From JAYRSJ01 sp041920215 (GTDB taxonomy: Bacteria; Pseudomonadota; Gammaproteobacteria; Burkholderiales; Burkholderiaceae_C): a stretch of 64,000 bases of DNA. Below the pieces are notes generated by a model. The model was given only the letters and a program-made list of their open reading frames with translations. It was not told the DNA's origin and made no database searches. Both the position numbers and the translations under genes were made by a program. The DNA lies in the NCBI GenBank assembly GCA_041920215.1, contig JAYRSJ010000009.1, forward strand, positions 89,600 to 153,599. The letters run 5' to 3'. Shown one piece after another: positions 17,054 through 25,709 of this stretch; positions within the stretch are counted from its first letter, which is position 1; each line of letters opens with the position of its first letter.

Positions 17054-18360
17054 GGCTTGGCGGCCGGCTTCAGCGCGGCGCCGGCCTTCAGATCGGCAGG
17101 CGGGTTCAGCACGATGCGGTCGCCCGACTTGAGTGCCGTGCCGCCCGGCGTGGTGCTCACCTCCACCAGCTCGCCCAGCGTGCGGCCGCGCCGCACCTCG
17201 AGTCGCTGCGCCCGGTCCTGCTCGTCCTCGCGGGCTATCTTCCAGAGCCAGGTCTTGCCCTCGCCCTCCACCAGGGCCTTGGGGCTGACCGCCAGCACCG
17301 GCTGCAGCTCGGCGGCGCTGGGCTTTTGCGACAGAAAGGCCACCTTGGCGCTCATCTCGGGCAGCACCCGCGGGTCCAGCTGCTCGAAGCGCACCTTGCT
17401 CATCACTGTGGCCTTGGCCCGGTCCACCGTGGGCACGATGCCGGCCACCTGGCCGGCGAAGCGCTGGCCGGGCAGCGCGTCCAGCTGTATTTCGACCGGC
17501 TGGCCGGCGGCCACCTGGGCCAGCGCCGATTCGGACACATCGGCCTCCACCTCCAGGGTCGAGAGATCGGCCATGGTCACCACCGCGCCCTGCGAGCCGG
17601 CCGCATTCGAGAAGGGGGTGATGATGTCACCCACATTGGCGTTCTTGACCAGCACCACGCCGTCGAAGGGCGCGCGGATCTCGGTGAAGTCCTTGTTGAC
17701 CTGCTGCAGCGCCAGCTGGGCCTGGGCCTGGGCCACGCCGGCGCGCGCCGAGGCCTGGCCGGCCTGGGCGGCGGCCAGTGCGGCGCGGGCGGCGTCGAGC
17801 CGGCGCTTGTGCGCCTCCAGGGCCTGGGCCGAGACGAAGCCCTGGCCCTGCAGCGCCAGGCTGCGCTGGTACTCGGCCTCGGCATTGGCCTGCTCCACCA
17901 GGGCCTGCTGCGTGCTGCTGGCGGCCTGGCGCTCGCCGGCCTCGGCCAGGCGCACACCGGCGGCGGCGGCGTTGATCGCTGCCTGCACATCGCTGGCGTC
18001 CAGGCGGGCGATCAGCTCGCCCTTCTTCAGCAGCGAGCCCTCGCGCACCGTCAGCTCCAGCAGCCGGCCGCTGGCCTTGGAGGCCACCGCCGCGCGGCGC
18101 TGGGCTACCACATAGCCCGAGGCGGTCTGCTGCACATAGGCTTGCGAAGGCGTGGTCTGCAGCACCGAGCCGCTCTGCACCTCGACCGGCCGCGGCATCA
18201 GGGCCAGGGCCGCCAGCGCTACTGCACCCAGGGCGGCCGCGAGCAGGGGCCAGGTCTTGCGCCGGCGCCGCGGCCTGGCGCCGCCTGAGCCCTCGCGGGC
18301 GATGCTCAGCTGGGAGAGTAGGACGGCGGGCGCGGGCGTTGGGGTCACAGGAGTGGCCAT
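17050..18360 (-). CDS. HlyD/MacA-family periplasmic adaptor (membrane fusion protein)
   Basis: A 436-aa inner-membrane-anchored adaptor. The ATG at 18360 (MATPVTP) follows an AGGGAAAA sequence; the frame extends upstream to 18432 without support. A basic stretch (RPRRRRK, near 30) precedes the single helix at about 38-55. The lipoyl halves (ASGYVVAQRRAAVASKASGR and FTEIRAPFDGVVLVKNANVG) flank an Ala/Gln-rich coiled-coil hairpin (about 135-205). Beta-barrel (LEVEADVSES) and membrane-proximal domains follow. As first gene of the operon it is presumably followed in the cell by an outer-membrane channel such as TolC encoded elsewhere. A perfect palindrome lies 60 bp upstream. Confidence 0.9.
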   Translation of the reverse strand: MATPVTPTPAPAVLLSQLSIAREGSGGARPRRRRKTWPLLAAALGAVALAALALMPRPVEVQSGSVLQTTPSQAYVQQTASGYVVAQRRAAVASKASGRLLELTVREGSLLKKGELIARLDASDVQAAINAAAAGVRLAEAGERQAASSTQQALVEQANAEAEYQRSLALQGQGFVSAQALEAHKRRLDAARAALAAAQAGQASARAGVAQAQAQLALQQVNKDFTEIRAPFDGVVLVKNANVGDIITPFSNAAGSQGAVVTMADLSTLEVEADVSESALAQVAAGQPVEIQLDALPGQRFAGQVAGIVPTVDRAKATVMSKVRFEQLDPRVLPEMSAKVAFLSQKPSAAELQPVLAVSPKALVEGEGKTWLWKIAREDEQDRAQRLEVRRGRTLGELVEVSTTPGGTALKSGDRIVLNPPADLKAGAALKPAAKP

Positions 18361-18419
18361 GGCTTTTCCCTTGGGTCTTGCGCAGAGTTTGCGGTGTCGG
18401 TCGGCGGCTTCAGGCGGGC

Positions 18420-18437
18420 CGATTGTGCGCACAATCG
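18420..18437. promoter_or_regulatory. 18-bp perfect palindrome in a divergent promoter region
   Basis: CGATTGTGCGCACAATCG is identical on both strands. It lies 60 bp upstream of the exporter operon and 96 bp upstream of the CAP-domain gene, a position suited to a dimeric repressor acting on one or both. Its core TGTGCGCACA is also the core of a second perfect palindrome at 23920-23933. The cognate regulator is not identifiable here. Confidence 0.55.
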
Positions 18438-18532
18438 CGCCGGCTGGTGCGGCGCCACGTCAATAATGCGTGGCTTGTGCGGGGAATGAGAAGGCCAAAG
18501 GAGCGGATGGCGATGCAGCGGAGGATGCTGGC

Positions 18533-19069
18533 ATGAGGCGTGTTGTCGCCCCCTATGTCTTGTGCGCGCTGCTGCTGCCGGGCATGGCGCTGCCGGCGTC
18601 CGCCGGGACGCAGCGGCTGCTGCCCTGCGCCGGGCTGCCGGACGAGGCCGCGCGGCTTGAGGCCCTGAACCGGCTGCGCGCCCAGGCCCAGCACTGCGGC
18701 GGCCAGGCGCGCGCCGCGGCGTCGCCGCTGCGCTGGCAGGCCCGTCTGCAGGACTCGGCGCTGGCCCAGGCCGAGGCGCTGGCGCCGGGCGACAGCCTCA
18801 GCCACCAGGGCCTGCGGGGCGCCAGCCTGCGCGAGCGTCTGCACCAGGCCGGCTATCTGATGCGGCTCTCCGGCGAGAACCTGGCTGCCGGCCCGGCCAC
18901 GGTCGACGAGGCGCTGGCGCTGTGGCTGGCCAGTGCCAGCCATTGCGAAAACCTGATGGAGCCGCGCTTCCGCGACGCCGCCCTGGTCTGCCTGGCCACG
19001 CCGGGCCCGCTGCAGCGGGTGTGGGTGCTGCATCTGGGCCGGGCGGCGGGCGACGGCGATGGCGACTGA
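18533..19069 (+). CDS. CAP-superfamily (SCP/PR1-type) secreted protein
   Basis: A 178-aa exported protein. The ATG at 18533 follows GGAGG at 8 nt and begins a typical signal peptide (residues 1-24, ending LPASA-G). The mature part matches the bacterial CAP domain: LNRLRAQAQHCG at the start, WQARLQDSALAQAEAL (helix with the usual His/Glu region altered), GENLAAG near residue 120, WLASASHCENLMEPRFRDAALVC and a final WVLHLG strand. Four cysteines could form two disulfides. Biochemical function of bacterial CAP proteins is poorly defined. Divergent from the exporter operon across the palindrome at 18420. Confidence 0.85.
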   Translation: MRRVVAPYVLCALLLPGMALPASAGTQRLLPCAGLPDEAARLEALNRLRAQAQHCGGQARAAASPLRWQARLQDSALAQAEALAPGDSLSHQGLRGASLRERLHQAGYLMRLSGENLAAGPATVDEALALWLASASHCENLMEPRFRDAALVCLATPGPLQRVWVLHLGRAAGDGDGD

Positions 19070-19197
19070 GGCTGGTTGGGGGCGGGCAGAGCACATGGCC
19101 GGCGATGCTGCCGGCTTGCTAGCGCGTCCGCGCTGCCGCTGCGATGAATCGACGGCGGCGGCGATGAGTGGCCGGCCGCAGGCGCCAGCGGACTCGG

Positions 19198-19884
19198 CTA
19201 GATCCAGCCCAGGTCGATCGCCCGCAGCACCGCCTGGGTGCGGTCGCGCACGCCCATCTTGGAGAAGATGGCCGAGCAGTGGTTCTTGATCACGCCCTCG
19301 CTATTGCCCAGCAGCGCGGCGATCTCGGTGTTGCTGCGGCCGCTGGCCACCAGGCGCAGCACCTGCAGCTCCTTGGGGCTGAGCGGGTCGGGCTCGGGGG
19401 TGGCGGTGAAGCCGCGCTCCAGCTGCGGTGCCTGGCGCTCGATGCGCTCGGTGATGCCGGGGCGCAGCGCGGTGCCGCCGGCCGCCACATCGCGCAGGGC
19501 CTGCTGCAGCGTATCGGGGCTGACGGCCTTCAGCACGAAGCCACGCGCGCCGGCGCGGGTGGCCTCGTCGAAGGCGCTGGCGTCGTCGAAGGTGGTCAGC
19601 AGCAGCACCGGAATGGGCCAGCCGCGCGCCGCCAGCGCGCGTATCAGGCCCACGCCGTCCAGGCGCGGCATGCGCATGTCCGAGAGGATCACATCGGGCA
19701 GGTCCTCGGGCGCCAGCGCGCTGAGCTGCTCGATGGCCTCGGCCCCGTCGGCGGCCTCGCCCACCAGCTCGTTCTCGGCGTTCAGCGCCAGCAGGCCCTT
19801 GAGCCCCTCGCGCACCAGCTGCTGATCCTCGACCAGCAGCAGCTTGATGGTGGTCCTGCCTGCTTGCGTGCTCATCATGTTCAT
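19198..19884 (-). CDS. NarL/LuxR-family response regulator of a two-component pair
   Basis: A 228-aa transcription factor. The ATG at 19884 overlaps the stop of the kinase gene (ATGA), with a GAGGA sequence upstream. Receiver: acidic pair LLLVEDQQ (near residue 15), phospho-acceptor in DVILSDMRMPRLDG (near 63), Thr/Ser switch in LLLTTFDD and Lys in GFVLKAV. The C-terminal HTH (residues 165-225) is LSPKELQVLRLVASGRSNTEIAALL followed by VIKNHCSAIFSKMGV, the LuxR/GerE fold. The motif IKNHCSAIFSKM and pairing with a DesK-type kinase are typical of NarL-like systems. Targets unknown. Confidence 0.93.
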   Translation of the reverse strand: MNMMSTQAGRTTIKLLLVEDQQLVREGLKGLLALNAENELVGEAADGAEAIEQLSALAPEDLPDVILSDMRMPRLDGVGLIRALAARGWPIPVLLLTTFDDASAFDEATRAGARGFVLKAVSPDTLQQALRDVAAGGTALRPGITERIERQAPQLERGFTATPEPDPLSPKELQVLRLVASGRSNTEIAALLGNSEGVIKNHCSAIFSKMGVRDRTQAVLRAIDLGWI

Positions 19885-21173
19885 GCGTTCCTCGGCACCG
19901 TGATGTCTATCGTGAAGCCGGGGCCGCGCGGATGCGCGGCCGGCCGGTCCCGCCATTGCAGCTGGCCACCCAGCTCGGCGATGCGCTCGCCCATGCCCTG
20001 CAGGCCGTTGCCGGGGCGCAGCGGCGCGCTGCCGCGCCGCAGACCCAGGCCATCATCCTCCAGCAGCAGCCGGATCTGGCTGCCCTGCTCCTGCAGGCTC
20101 AGCGCGATCCAGAACTGGCGCGCGCCGGCATGGCGCACGCTATTGGTCAGCGCCTCCTGCGCGCAGCGCAGCAGCGCATGGGCCAGGCGCGGGCTGAGGT
20201 CCTGCGCGACGGCGTCCAGCTGCAGCATGATCTGCGGCGTGGCGATGCCGGCGGCCAGGGCCTGCAGCGCATGGCTCAGGTCGATGCGCTGGCTGTTGCG
20301 CTGCTGCGAGACGGCCGCGCGCACATCGGCCAGCAGGGCCGCGGCGCTGGCGCCGGCCTTGTGCACCGCCAGCGCGGCGCCGCCCTTGTCGTCGCGCTGC
20401 AGCAGGGCCTCGCCCAGCTGCAGCTGCAGGTTCAGCGCGGTCAGGTGGTGGCCCACCACATCGTGCAGCTCGCGGGCCAGCAGCAGGCGCTCGGCATAGC
20501 GCAGCTGCTCGGCCTGCAGCTGCTCGGCGCTGCGCTTCTCGGCCAGCATCACCTGCAGCCAGCGGCGCTTCTCGGCCTCCAGCGCGGCCATGCGGCCCAG
20601 GCCGAAGGCCATGCCGTGCAGGGCCAGCATCGCCAGGCCCAGCTTCAGGGTCTCGGCCCAGGCCGCGCCCTGCAGGGCCAGCTGCTCCAGGCGCTGGGTT
20701 TCGCTGGGCAGCAGCCAGTACAGCAGCAGGTTCAGCGCCACCTGGGCGGCGGCGAAAAGCAGGGCCGGCCGCGGCCGCAGCAGCACCGCGGCCAGCGCGG
20801 TGACCAGAAATGGCAGGCCGGGGGTGATCAGCAAGGCCAGCAGGCCCAGGCCCAGCACCTGGGGCAGGGCATGGCGCTGCGGCCGGTCCATGCCGCGGCT
20901 GGCCACGCCCCAGAAGCCGGCGGCGAAGACCAGGGTCAGCAGCAGGCCGGTCCACAGCAGGGTCAGGTCTTGCGCACCGCCGCCCAGCTGCAGATAGAGC
21001 GCGGCGATCAGGCCGTCGTAGGGCTCGCCGGCGTTGCGGCCCAGCAGCGCGCCGGCGGCGGCACCCAGCTCCAGCAGGCACAGGATCAGCGCCGCCATGC
21101 GCAGCACGAAGCCGGGCCGGGCCAGGCGGTCCAGCAGGGCGTCAAAGCGTGCGGAAAGGACGGTGGTGCTCAT
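19881..21173 (-). CDS. sensor histidine kinase, DesK/NarX-like (HisKA_3)
   Basis: A 430-aa membrane sensor. The N-terminal half has about six hydrophobic helices (residues 22-42, 70-90, 104-120, 122-140, 145-165, 178-200) and no large periplasmic domain, so it probably senses within or at the membrane. The phosphorylation site is H in ARELHDVVGHHLTALNLQL (near residue 240). The ATPase domain shows EALTNSVRHAGA (N box), DDGLGL (G1) and NGLQGMGERIAELGG (G2). Partner of the regulator translated by 4-nt overlap downstream. The stimulus cannot be told from sequence. Confidence 0.92.
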   Translation of the reverse strand: MSTTVLSARFDALLDRLARPGFVLRMAALILCLLELGAAAGALLGRNAGEPYDGLIAALYLQLGGGAQDLTLLWTGLLLTLVFAAGFWGVASRGMDRPQRHALPQVLGLGLLALLITPGLPFLVTALAAVLLRPRPALLFAAAQVALNLLLYWLLPSETQRLEQLALQGAAWAETLKLGLAMLALHGMAFGLGRMAALEAEKRRWLQVMLAEKRSAEQLQAEQLRYAERLLLARELHDVVGHHLTALNLQLQLGEALLQRDDKGGAALAVHKAGASAAALLADVRAAVSQQRNSQRIDLSHALQALAAGIATPQIMLQLDAVAQDLSPRLAHALLRCAQEALTNSVRHAGARQFWIALSLQEQGSQIRLLLEDDGLGLRRGSAPLRPGNGLQGMGERIAELGGQLQWRDRPAAHPRGPGFTIDITVPRNA

Positions 21174-21327
21174 GCGCTGAAGTGGGGGCAGTGTCGGCGG
21201 GCGGGCCGACAGCGCGCAAGACTGCCACAGCCATGGCTTTGCTCACCCATGCCCAAGGTCACGGCAGGCGACCGGCTGCGGCCTGGCGGGCATGAGCGGC
21301 GGCGGGCAGGGGCTGGACGGGCTCATC

Positions 21328-22512
21328 TCATGCGATGGCCTCGGCGATCACGCCGCCGCCCAGGCAGACCTCGCCCTGGTAGAGCACCGCGCTCTGGCCG
21401 GGTGTGACCGCCCATTGCGGCTGCACGAAGTCCAGCCGCATGCGTGGCGACTGCGACGCCGGCCCCTGCGTCTCGGGGCTGAGCACGCAGGCGGCATCGC
21501 TCTGGCGGTAGCGGCTCTTGGCGCCGTAGCCGCCAAAGGCCGGCATCTGGCCGCTGCACCAGCTGAGATCGCCGGCGATCAGGCTGCGGCTTTGCAGCAG
21601 CGGGTGCTCGTGGCCCTGCACGACGATCAGCGTGTTGGTCTCCAGGTCCTTGCGGGCGACGAACCACGGCGCGTGGTATTCGCCGCCACCCGGCGACGCG
21701 CGGTCGCGTGTCGCCTCGCTGGACGGCGCGCCCTTCTTCTTTTCTTCCTTGACCCCACCTATGCCCAGGCCTTGGCGCTGGCCCAGGGTGTAGAAGGACA
21801 GGCCGACATGCTCGCCGAGCTTGCGGCCACGCTCGTCCTTGATCGGTCCCGGCTGGTGCGAGAGATAGCGATTCAGGAATTCGCGGAAGGGACGCTCGCC
21901 GATGAAGCAGATGCCGGTCGAGTCCTTCTTCTTCGCATTGGGCAGGCCGATCTGCTCGGCGATGCGGCGCACCTCGGTCTTGGCCAGCTCGCCGACCGGG
22001 AACAGGGTCTTGGCCAGCTGGGCCTGGCTGAGCCGGTGCAGGAAATAGCTCTGGTCCTTCAGCGGGTCCAGGCCCTTGAGCAGCTGGAAGGCGCCGTCGA
22101 GCTGCCGCACCCGTGCGTAGTGGCCGGTGGCGATCCTGTCGGCGCCCAGGCGCATCGCATGGTCGAGGAAGGCCTTGAACTTGATCTCGGCATTGCACAG
22201 CACATCGGGGTTGGGCGTGCGGCCGGCCTGGTACTCGCGCAGGAACTCGGCGAACACCCGGTCCTTGTAGTCGGCCGCGAAGTTGACATGCTCGATCTCG
22301 ATGCCGATCACATCGGCCACCGCGGCGGCGTCGACGAAGTCGATATTGGACGAGCAGTACTCGCTGTCGTCGTCGTCCTCCCAGTTCTTCATGAAGATGC
22401 CCACCACCTCGTGGCCGGCCTGCTTCAGCAGATAGGCGCTGACGGCGGAATCCACGCCGCCGGACAGGCCGACGACGATGCGTTGCTTGGGAGTCTGCGA
22501 ATCAATCATCAT
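21328..22512 (-). CDS. mnmA: tRNA-specific 2-thiouridylase
   Basis: A 394-aa cytoplasmic enzyme making 2-thiouridine at wobble position 34 of Lys, Glu and Gln tRNAs with sulfur relayed by the Tus/IscS system. The PP-loop is GLSGGVDSAVSA (near residue 15). The catalytic cysteines lie in NPDVLCNAEIKF and DSTGICFIGE. FLHRLSQAQL and GLSFYTLGQRQGLGIGG are further family segments. An insertion of about 20 residues (KEEKKKGAPSSEATRDRASP) follows the latter, charged and probably a surface loop. The ATG at 22512 is preferred over an upstream in-frame GTG at 22530. It follows the Nudix gene by 45 nt, as nudJ-mnmA in Escherichia coli. Confidence 0.96.
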   Translation of the reverse strand: MMIDSQTPKQRIVVGLSGGVDSAVSAYLLKQAGHEVVGIFMKNWEDDDDSEYCSSNIDFVDAAAVADVIGIEIEHVNFAADYKDRVFAEFLREYQAGRTPNPDVLCNAEIKFKAFLDHAMRLGADRIATGHYARVRQLDGAFQLLKGLDPLKDQSYFLHRLSQAQLAKTLFPVGELAKTEVRRIAEQIGLPNAKKKDSTGICFIGERPFREFLNRYLSHQPGPIKDERGRKLGEHVGLSFYTLGQRQGLGIGGVKEEKKKGAPSSEATRDRASPGGGEYHAPWFVARKDLETNTLIVVQGHEHPLLQSRSLIAGDLSWCSGQMPAFGGYGAKSRYRQSDAACVLSPETQGPASQSPRMRLDFVQPQWAVTPGQSAVLYQGEVCLGGGVIAEAIA

Positions 22513-22557
22513 GACGCCGGATTGTCCCACCAGGGCAAACCCTGGGCCGGCGCCGGC

Positions 22558-23064
22558 TCAAGCCTGCTGCGCGGGCGCGAACAGGCTGGCGTCGGCCTGT
22601 ATCAGGTCCAGCGGCAGGCGTCGGCCGGCCCGGTGGTCCTGCAGGCATTGCCAGACCAAGGGGCTGCGCAGCCGGCCGGCCGCACGGGCGGCGGCGATCT
22701 CGGCCGGGCTCTGCCACAGCCAGCGGACGATGCCCTGGTCCAGCGCCCGGCCCGGCTCCGGCCCCGCGCCTTCGATGCCGCCGCAGTAGGCGATGCGCAG
22801 ATAGGTGACGTCCTCGCCGGTGTGGGGGCGCTGGAAGCGCGACATATAGAGGCCCAGCAGGGCCTCGGGCCGGAAGCGGTGGGCGGTTTCCTCCAGCGTC
22901 TCGCGCAGCACGCCCTGCAGCGGGGTTTCGCCCTGCTCCAGATGGCCGGCCGGGTTGTTGAGGCGCAGGCCCTCGGGCGTCTCTTCCTCGACCATCAGAT
23001 AGAGGCCGGCGCGCTCGATGATGGCGGCGACGGTGACCGAGGGCTTGAAGCGGGCTGTGGACAT
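22558..23064 (-). CDS. NUDIX hydrolase, NudJ-like (phosphatase on thiamin/nucleotide pyrophosphates)
   Basis: A 168-aa cytoplasmic hydrolase. The Nudix box spans about residues 40-62: G at HLEQGET, then RETLEETA, giving the G-x5-E-x7-RE-x2-EE pattern that binds Mg. FKPSVTVAAIIERAGLYLMVEEE is the conserved N-terminal strand region of the NudJ/YmfB group. NudJ is known to act on HMP-PP, TPP and nucleoside di/triphosphates. The gene immediately precedes mnmA on the same strand, the order seen in enterobacteria, which supports the subgroup. The start MSTARFKPS at 23064 was chosen over an extended frame without homology. Confidence 0.88.
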   Translation of the reverse strand: MSTARFKPSVTVAAIIERAGLYLMVEEETPEGLRLNNPAGHLEQGETPLQGVLRETLEETAHRFRPEALLGLYMSRFQRPHTGEDVTYLRIAYCGGIEGAGPEPGRALDQGIVRWLWQSPAEIAAARAAGRLRSPLVWQCLQDHRAGRRLPLDLIQADASLFAPAQQA

Positions 23065-23212
23065 GGGTGGCGTGCCAGATCGGGACGGTGGCTGATCCTC
23101 GCACAGTGGCAACCCTGTCCCTAATGCCCGTGCTTGTGGCTGGTCCCCGACGCGCAAAGCCCTTAGGCTTGAGCCTCATCAAGTCGGCCGGGCGGCCACG
23201 CCCGATCCAGCC

Positions 23213-23887
23213 ATGCCCTTCGCCGCGCCCCTGCGTCTGCTGCTGCTCGACGATCACAAGCTGTTCCGCTGCGGGCTGATGGCCCTGCTGCGCCCCGAGC
23301 CGGTCCTGGATCTGCTGGGCGATGCGCCGGCCGACGCCGCCGGCCTGGCCCTGGCGGCGGCGCTGCAGCCGGACATCGTGCTGCTGGACCTGCCGCTGCA
23401 GCAGCCGCAGGCGAGCGCCATGCTGCAGGCGCTGCGGCTGCGCGCACCGCGCAGCCGGCTGCTGATGCTCAGCGCCAGCGCCGACCCCTGCGATCTGCTG
23501 CTGGCTCTGGACGGGGGGGTGCAGGGCTATCTGCTCAAGAATGTCGACGCGGGCGAGCTGCTGAACGGTTTGCTGCGCGTCCGCCAGGGCGACACGGTGA
23601 TCAGCCCCGAGCTGACCGCCACCCTGGTGCAGGCGCTGCGGGCGCGCAGCGAGCGGCCGCTGCCGGCCGATGGCGAGCCGGCCGCGCTGGCGGCCGGCGG
23701 CCTGAGCCAGCGCGAGCAGGCGGTGCTGCGCGAGCTGGCCCAGGGCGCCAGCAACAAGCAGATCGCCAACCAGCTCGCGATTGCCGAGACCACGGTCAAG
23801 CTGCATGTGCAGCACATCATGCGCAAGCTGGCCCTGGGCTCGCGCGTGCAGCTGGCGCTCTGGGCCCACGAGCGGGGTCTGCGCTGA
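23213..23887 (+). CDS. orphan NarL/LuxR-family response regulator
   Basis: A 224-aa regulator with no kinase gene beside it. Receiver: LLLLDDHKLFRCGL (acidic pair near residue 13), acceptor Asp in DIVLLDLPLQQ (near 61), LMLSAS switch and GYLLKNVDAGEL with the conserved Lys. The linker 145-160 is Ala/Gly-rich. The HTH (residues 162-222) reads LSQREQAVLRELAQGASNKQIANQL and TVKLHVQHIMRKLAL, close to NarL. It is divergent from nudJ/mnmA (148 bp between starts). Two perfect palindromes lie just after its stop. Confidence 0.9.
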   Translation: MPFAAPLRLLLLDDHKLFRCGLMALLRPEPVLDLLGDAPADAAGLALAAALQPDIVLLDLPLQQPQASAMLQALRLRAPRSRLLMLSASADPCDLLLALDGGVQGYLLKNVDAGELLNGLLRVRQGDTVISPELTATLVQALRARSERPLPADGEPAALAAGGLSQREQAVLRELAQGASNKQIANQLAIAETTVKLHVQHIMRKLALGSRVQLALWAHERGLR

Positions 23888-23904
23888 GCCGGGGCCGCGC
23901 CGGC

Positions 23905-23933
23905 CGTGCGAATTCGCACGCTGTGCGCACAGC
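23905..23933. promoter_or_regulatory. two abutting perfect palindromes upstream of the chemoreceptor gene
   Basis: CGTGCGAATTCGCACG (23905-23920) and GCTGTGCGCACAGC (23920-23933) share one base and are each perfectly symmetric. They lie 17 nt after the response-regulator stop and about 195 nt before the chemoreceptor start. The second has the core TGTGCGCACA seen also at 18420-18437. As RNA they could form two tight hairpins, but no U-run follows, so paired protein-binding sites are the better guess. Confidence 0.5.
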
Positions 23934-24127
23934 CGCTGCCGGTACTACTGCTTCAGAACTATTGCCGCCGCGGCGCCTGAGATCGAGACTGATGGCATTG
24001 ACGGGGCGCAAGTCAGGCGAGCGCCGGCCCCCGTCAGCAGATGCCCCTGTTGTTCCCCCGTTGCGATCCAGGATCTGCGAAGCCGATAGCCGCTCGCATG
24101 CTTGACCCGACTCAGGGAGAAACAACA

Positions 24128-25687
24128 ATGCAACTGACCCGACTGCGCATCGCCGCGCGCCTGTGGCTGGGCTTCGGCCTGCTGATGGGCCTGATCGTGC
24201 TGATCCTGGCCACCGCCACGCTGAGGCTGAGCCAGCTCAGCGAGATCAACAGCCGCATCATCGACGAGGACTGGGCCAAGGCCGAGGCCGCCGGCCTGAT
24301 CGATGCCACCACCCGCGCCAATGCGCGCAACACGATGGAGCTGGTGATCGCGAGCGACGCGGCCCGCCGCGAGCGCATCAAGGCCAGCGTCAGCGAGAAC
24401 AAGGCCCGCATCGACCAGGCCCTGGCCACGCTGGACCGCCTGGTCAGGCTGGACCAGGGCCGCCAGTTGCTGGCCAGCATCAAGACCCAGCGGGCCGCCT
24501 ATGTGGCCTCCTTCACCCGGGTGATCGCGCTGGTCGATGCCGGCGACATCGCCGGCGCCACCGCCTTGCTGAACAGCGAAACCCTGGCCGCGCTGGACGG
24601 GCTGCAGGCGCCGATCAGCGCGCTGACCGCGCTGCAGCGCCAGGTGGTCGAGACCAGCGGCCGCGAGGCCCAGCGCAGCGCCCGCCAGGCGGTGCAGCTG
24701 ATGCTGGGCGTGGGCGCGGCCGCGCTGCTGCTGGCGGTGTTCTTCGCCTACCGCATCGCCCGCTCCATCACCGGCCCGCTGGCGCTGGCGGTGCAGGTGG
24801 CGCGCACGGTGGCCCAGGGCGATCTCAGCAGCGAGATCCAGCCCGAGGGCGAGGACGAATGCGCCCAGCTGCTGATGGCGCTGCGCGATATGAACACCAG
24901 CCTGAACCGCATCGTCGGCGAGGTGCGCGAAGGCGCGTCCACCATGTCGGTGGCCTGCAGCCAGATCGCGGCCGGCAATCTGGATCTGTCCTCGCGCACC
25001 GAGGAGCAGGCCAGCGCGCTGCAGCAGACGGCGGCCTCGATGCAGCAGATCACCGGCACGGTGCGCGGCAATCTGGAGACCGGCCAGCATGCCAGCCAGC
25101 TGGCCGACCAGGCCTCGGAGGTGGCGGCCCGCGGCGGCTCGCTGGTGGGCCAGGTGGTCAACACCATGGAGGCGATCAACGGCTCCTCGCGCAAGATCGC
25201 CGACATCATCGGCCTGATCGACGGCATCGCCTTCCAGACCAATCTGCTGGCGCTCAATGCGGCGGTGGAAGCGGCGCGGGCCGGCGAGCAGGGGCGCGGC
25301 TTTGCGGTGGTGGCCGGTGAGGTGCGCAATCTGGCGGGTCGCTCGGCCGAGGCGGCGCGCGAGATCAAGAGCCTGATCGAGGCCTCGGTCGGCAATGTGG
25401 GCCAGGGCTGCCGCCTGGTCGAGCAGGCCGGCAGCACGATGGACGAGATCGTCATCCATGTGCGGCGGGTGGCCGATCTGATGCGCGATGTGACCCGCGC
25501 CAGCCAGGAGCAGAGCAGCGGCATCGGCGAGGTCAACCAGGCGGTGACGCAGATGGACCAGGTGACCCAGCAGAACGCCGCGCTGGTGGAGGAGTCGGCC
25601 GCGGCCGCCGCCTCGCTGGAGTCGCAGGCCCAGCGCTTTGTCGCGGCGGTGAGCACCTTCCGTCTGCGCGATGGCGCGGCGGCCTGA
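24128..25687 (+). CDS. methyl-accepting chemotaxis protein (Tar/Tsr architecture)
   Basis: A 519-aa transmembrane chemoreceptor. The ATG at 24128 follows GGGAG; helix 1 is residues 12-33 (LWLGFGLLMGLIVLILATATL). A periplasmic four-helix-bundle ligand domain covers 34-190, helix 2 is near 193-213 and a HAMP domain runs 214-267 (YRIARSITGPLALAVQVARTVAQGDL). The signalling domain tip (IDGIAFQTNLLALNAAVEAA and GRGFAVVAGEVRNLAGRSA) is intact at about 358-402. It lacks a C-terminal NWETF-type CheR-binding pentapeptide. The hemerythrin gene follows 22 nt later, which suggests a shared role in oxygen or redox taxis. Confidence 0.94.
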   Translation: MQLTRLRIAARLWLGFGLLMGLIVLILATATLRLSQLSEINSRIIDEDWAKAEAAGLIDATTRANARNTMELVIASDAARRERIKASVSENKARIDQALATLDRLVRLDQGRQLLASIKTQRAAYVASFTRVIALVDAGDIAGATALLNSETLAALDGLQAPISALTALQRQVVETSGREAQRSARQAVQLMLGVGAAALLLAVFFAYRIARSITGPLALAVQVARTVAQGDLSSEIQPEGEDECAQLLMALRDMNTSLNRIVGEVREGASTMSVACSQIAAGNLDLSSRTEEQASALQQTAASMQQITGTVRGNLETGQHASQLADQASEVAARGGSLVGQVVNTMEAINGSSRKIADIIGLIDGIAFQTNLLALNAAVEAARAGEQGRGFAVVAGEVRNLAGRSAEAAREIKSLIEASVGNVGQGCRLVEQAGSTMDEIVIHVRRVADLMRDVTRASQEQSSGIGEVNQAVTQMDQVTQQNAALVEESAAAAASLESQAQRFVAAVSTFRLRDGAAA

Positions 25688-25709
25688 AGCTTTGCAGGAG
25701 CGCTACGCC

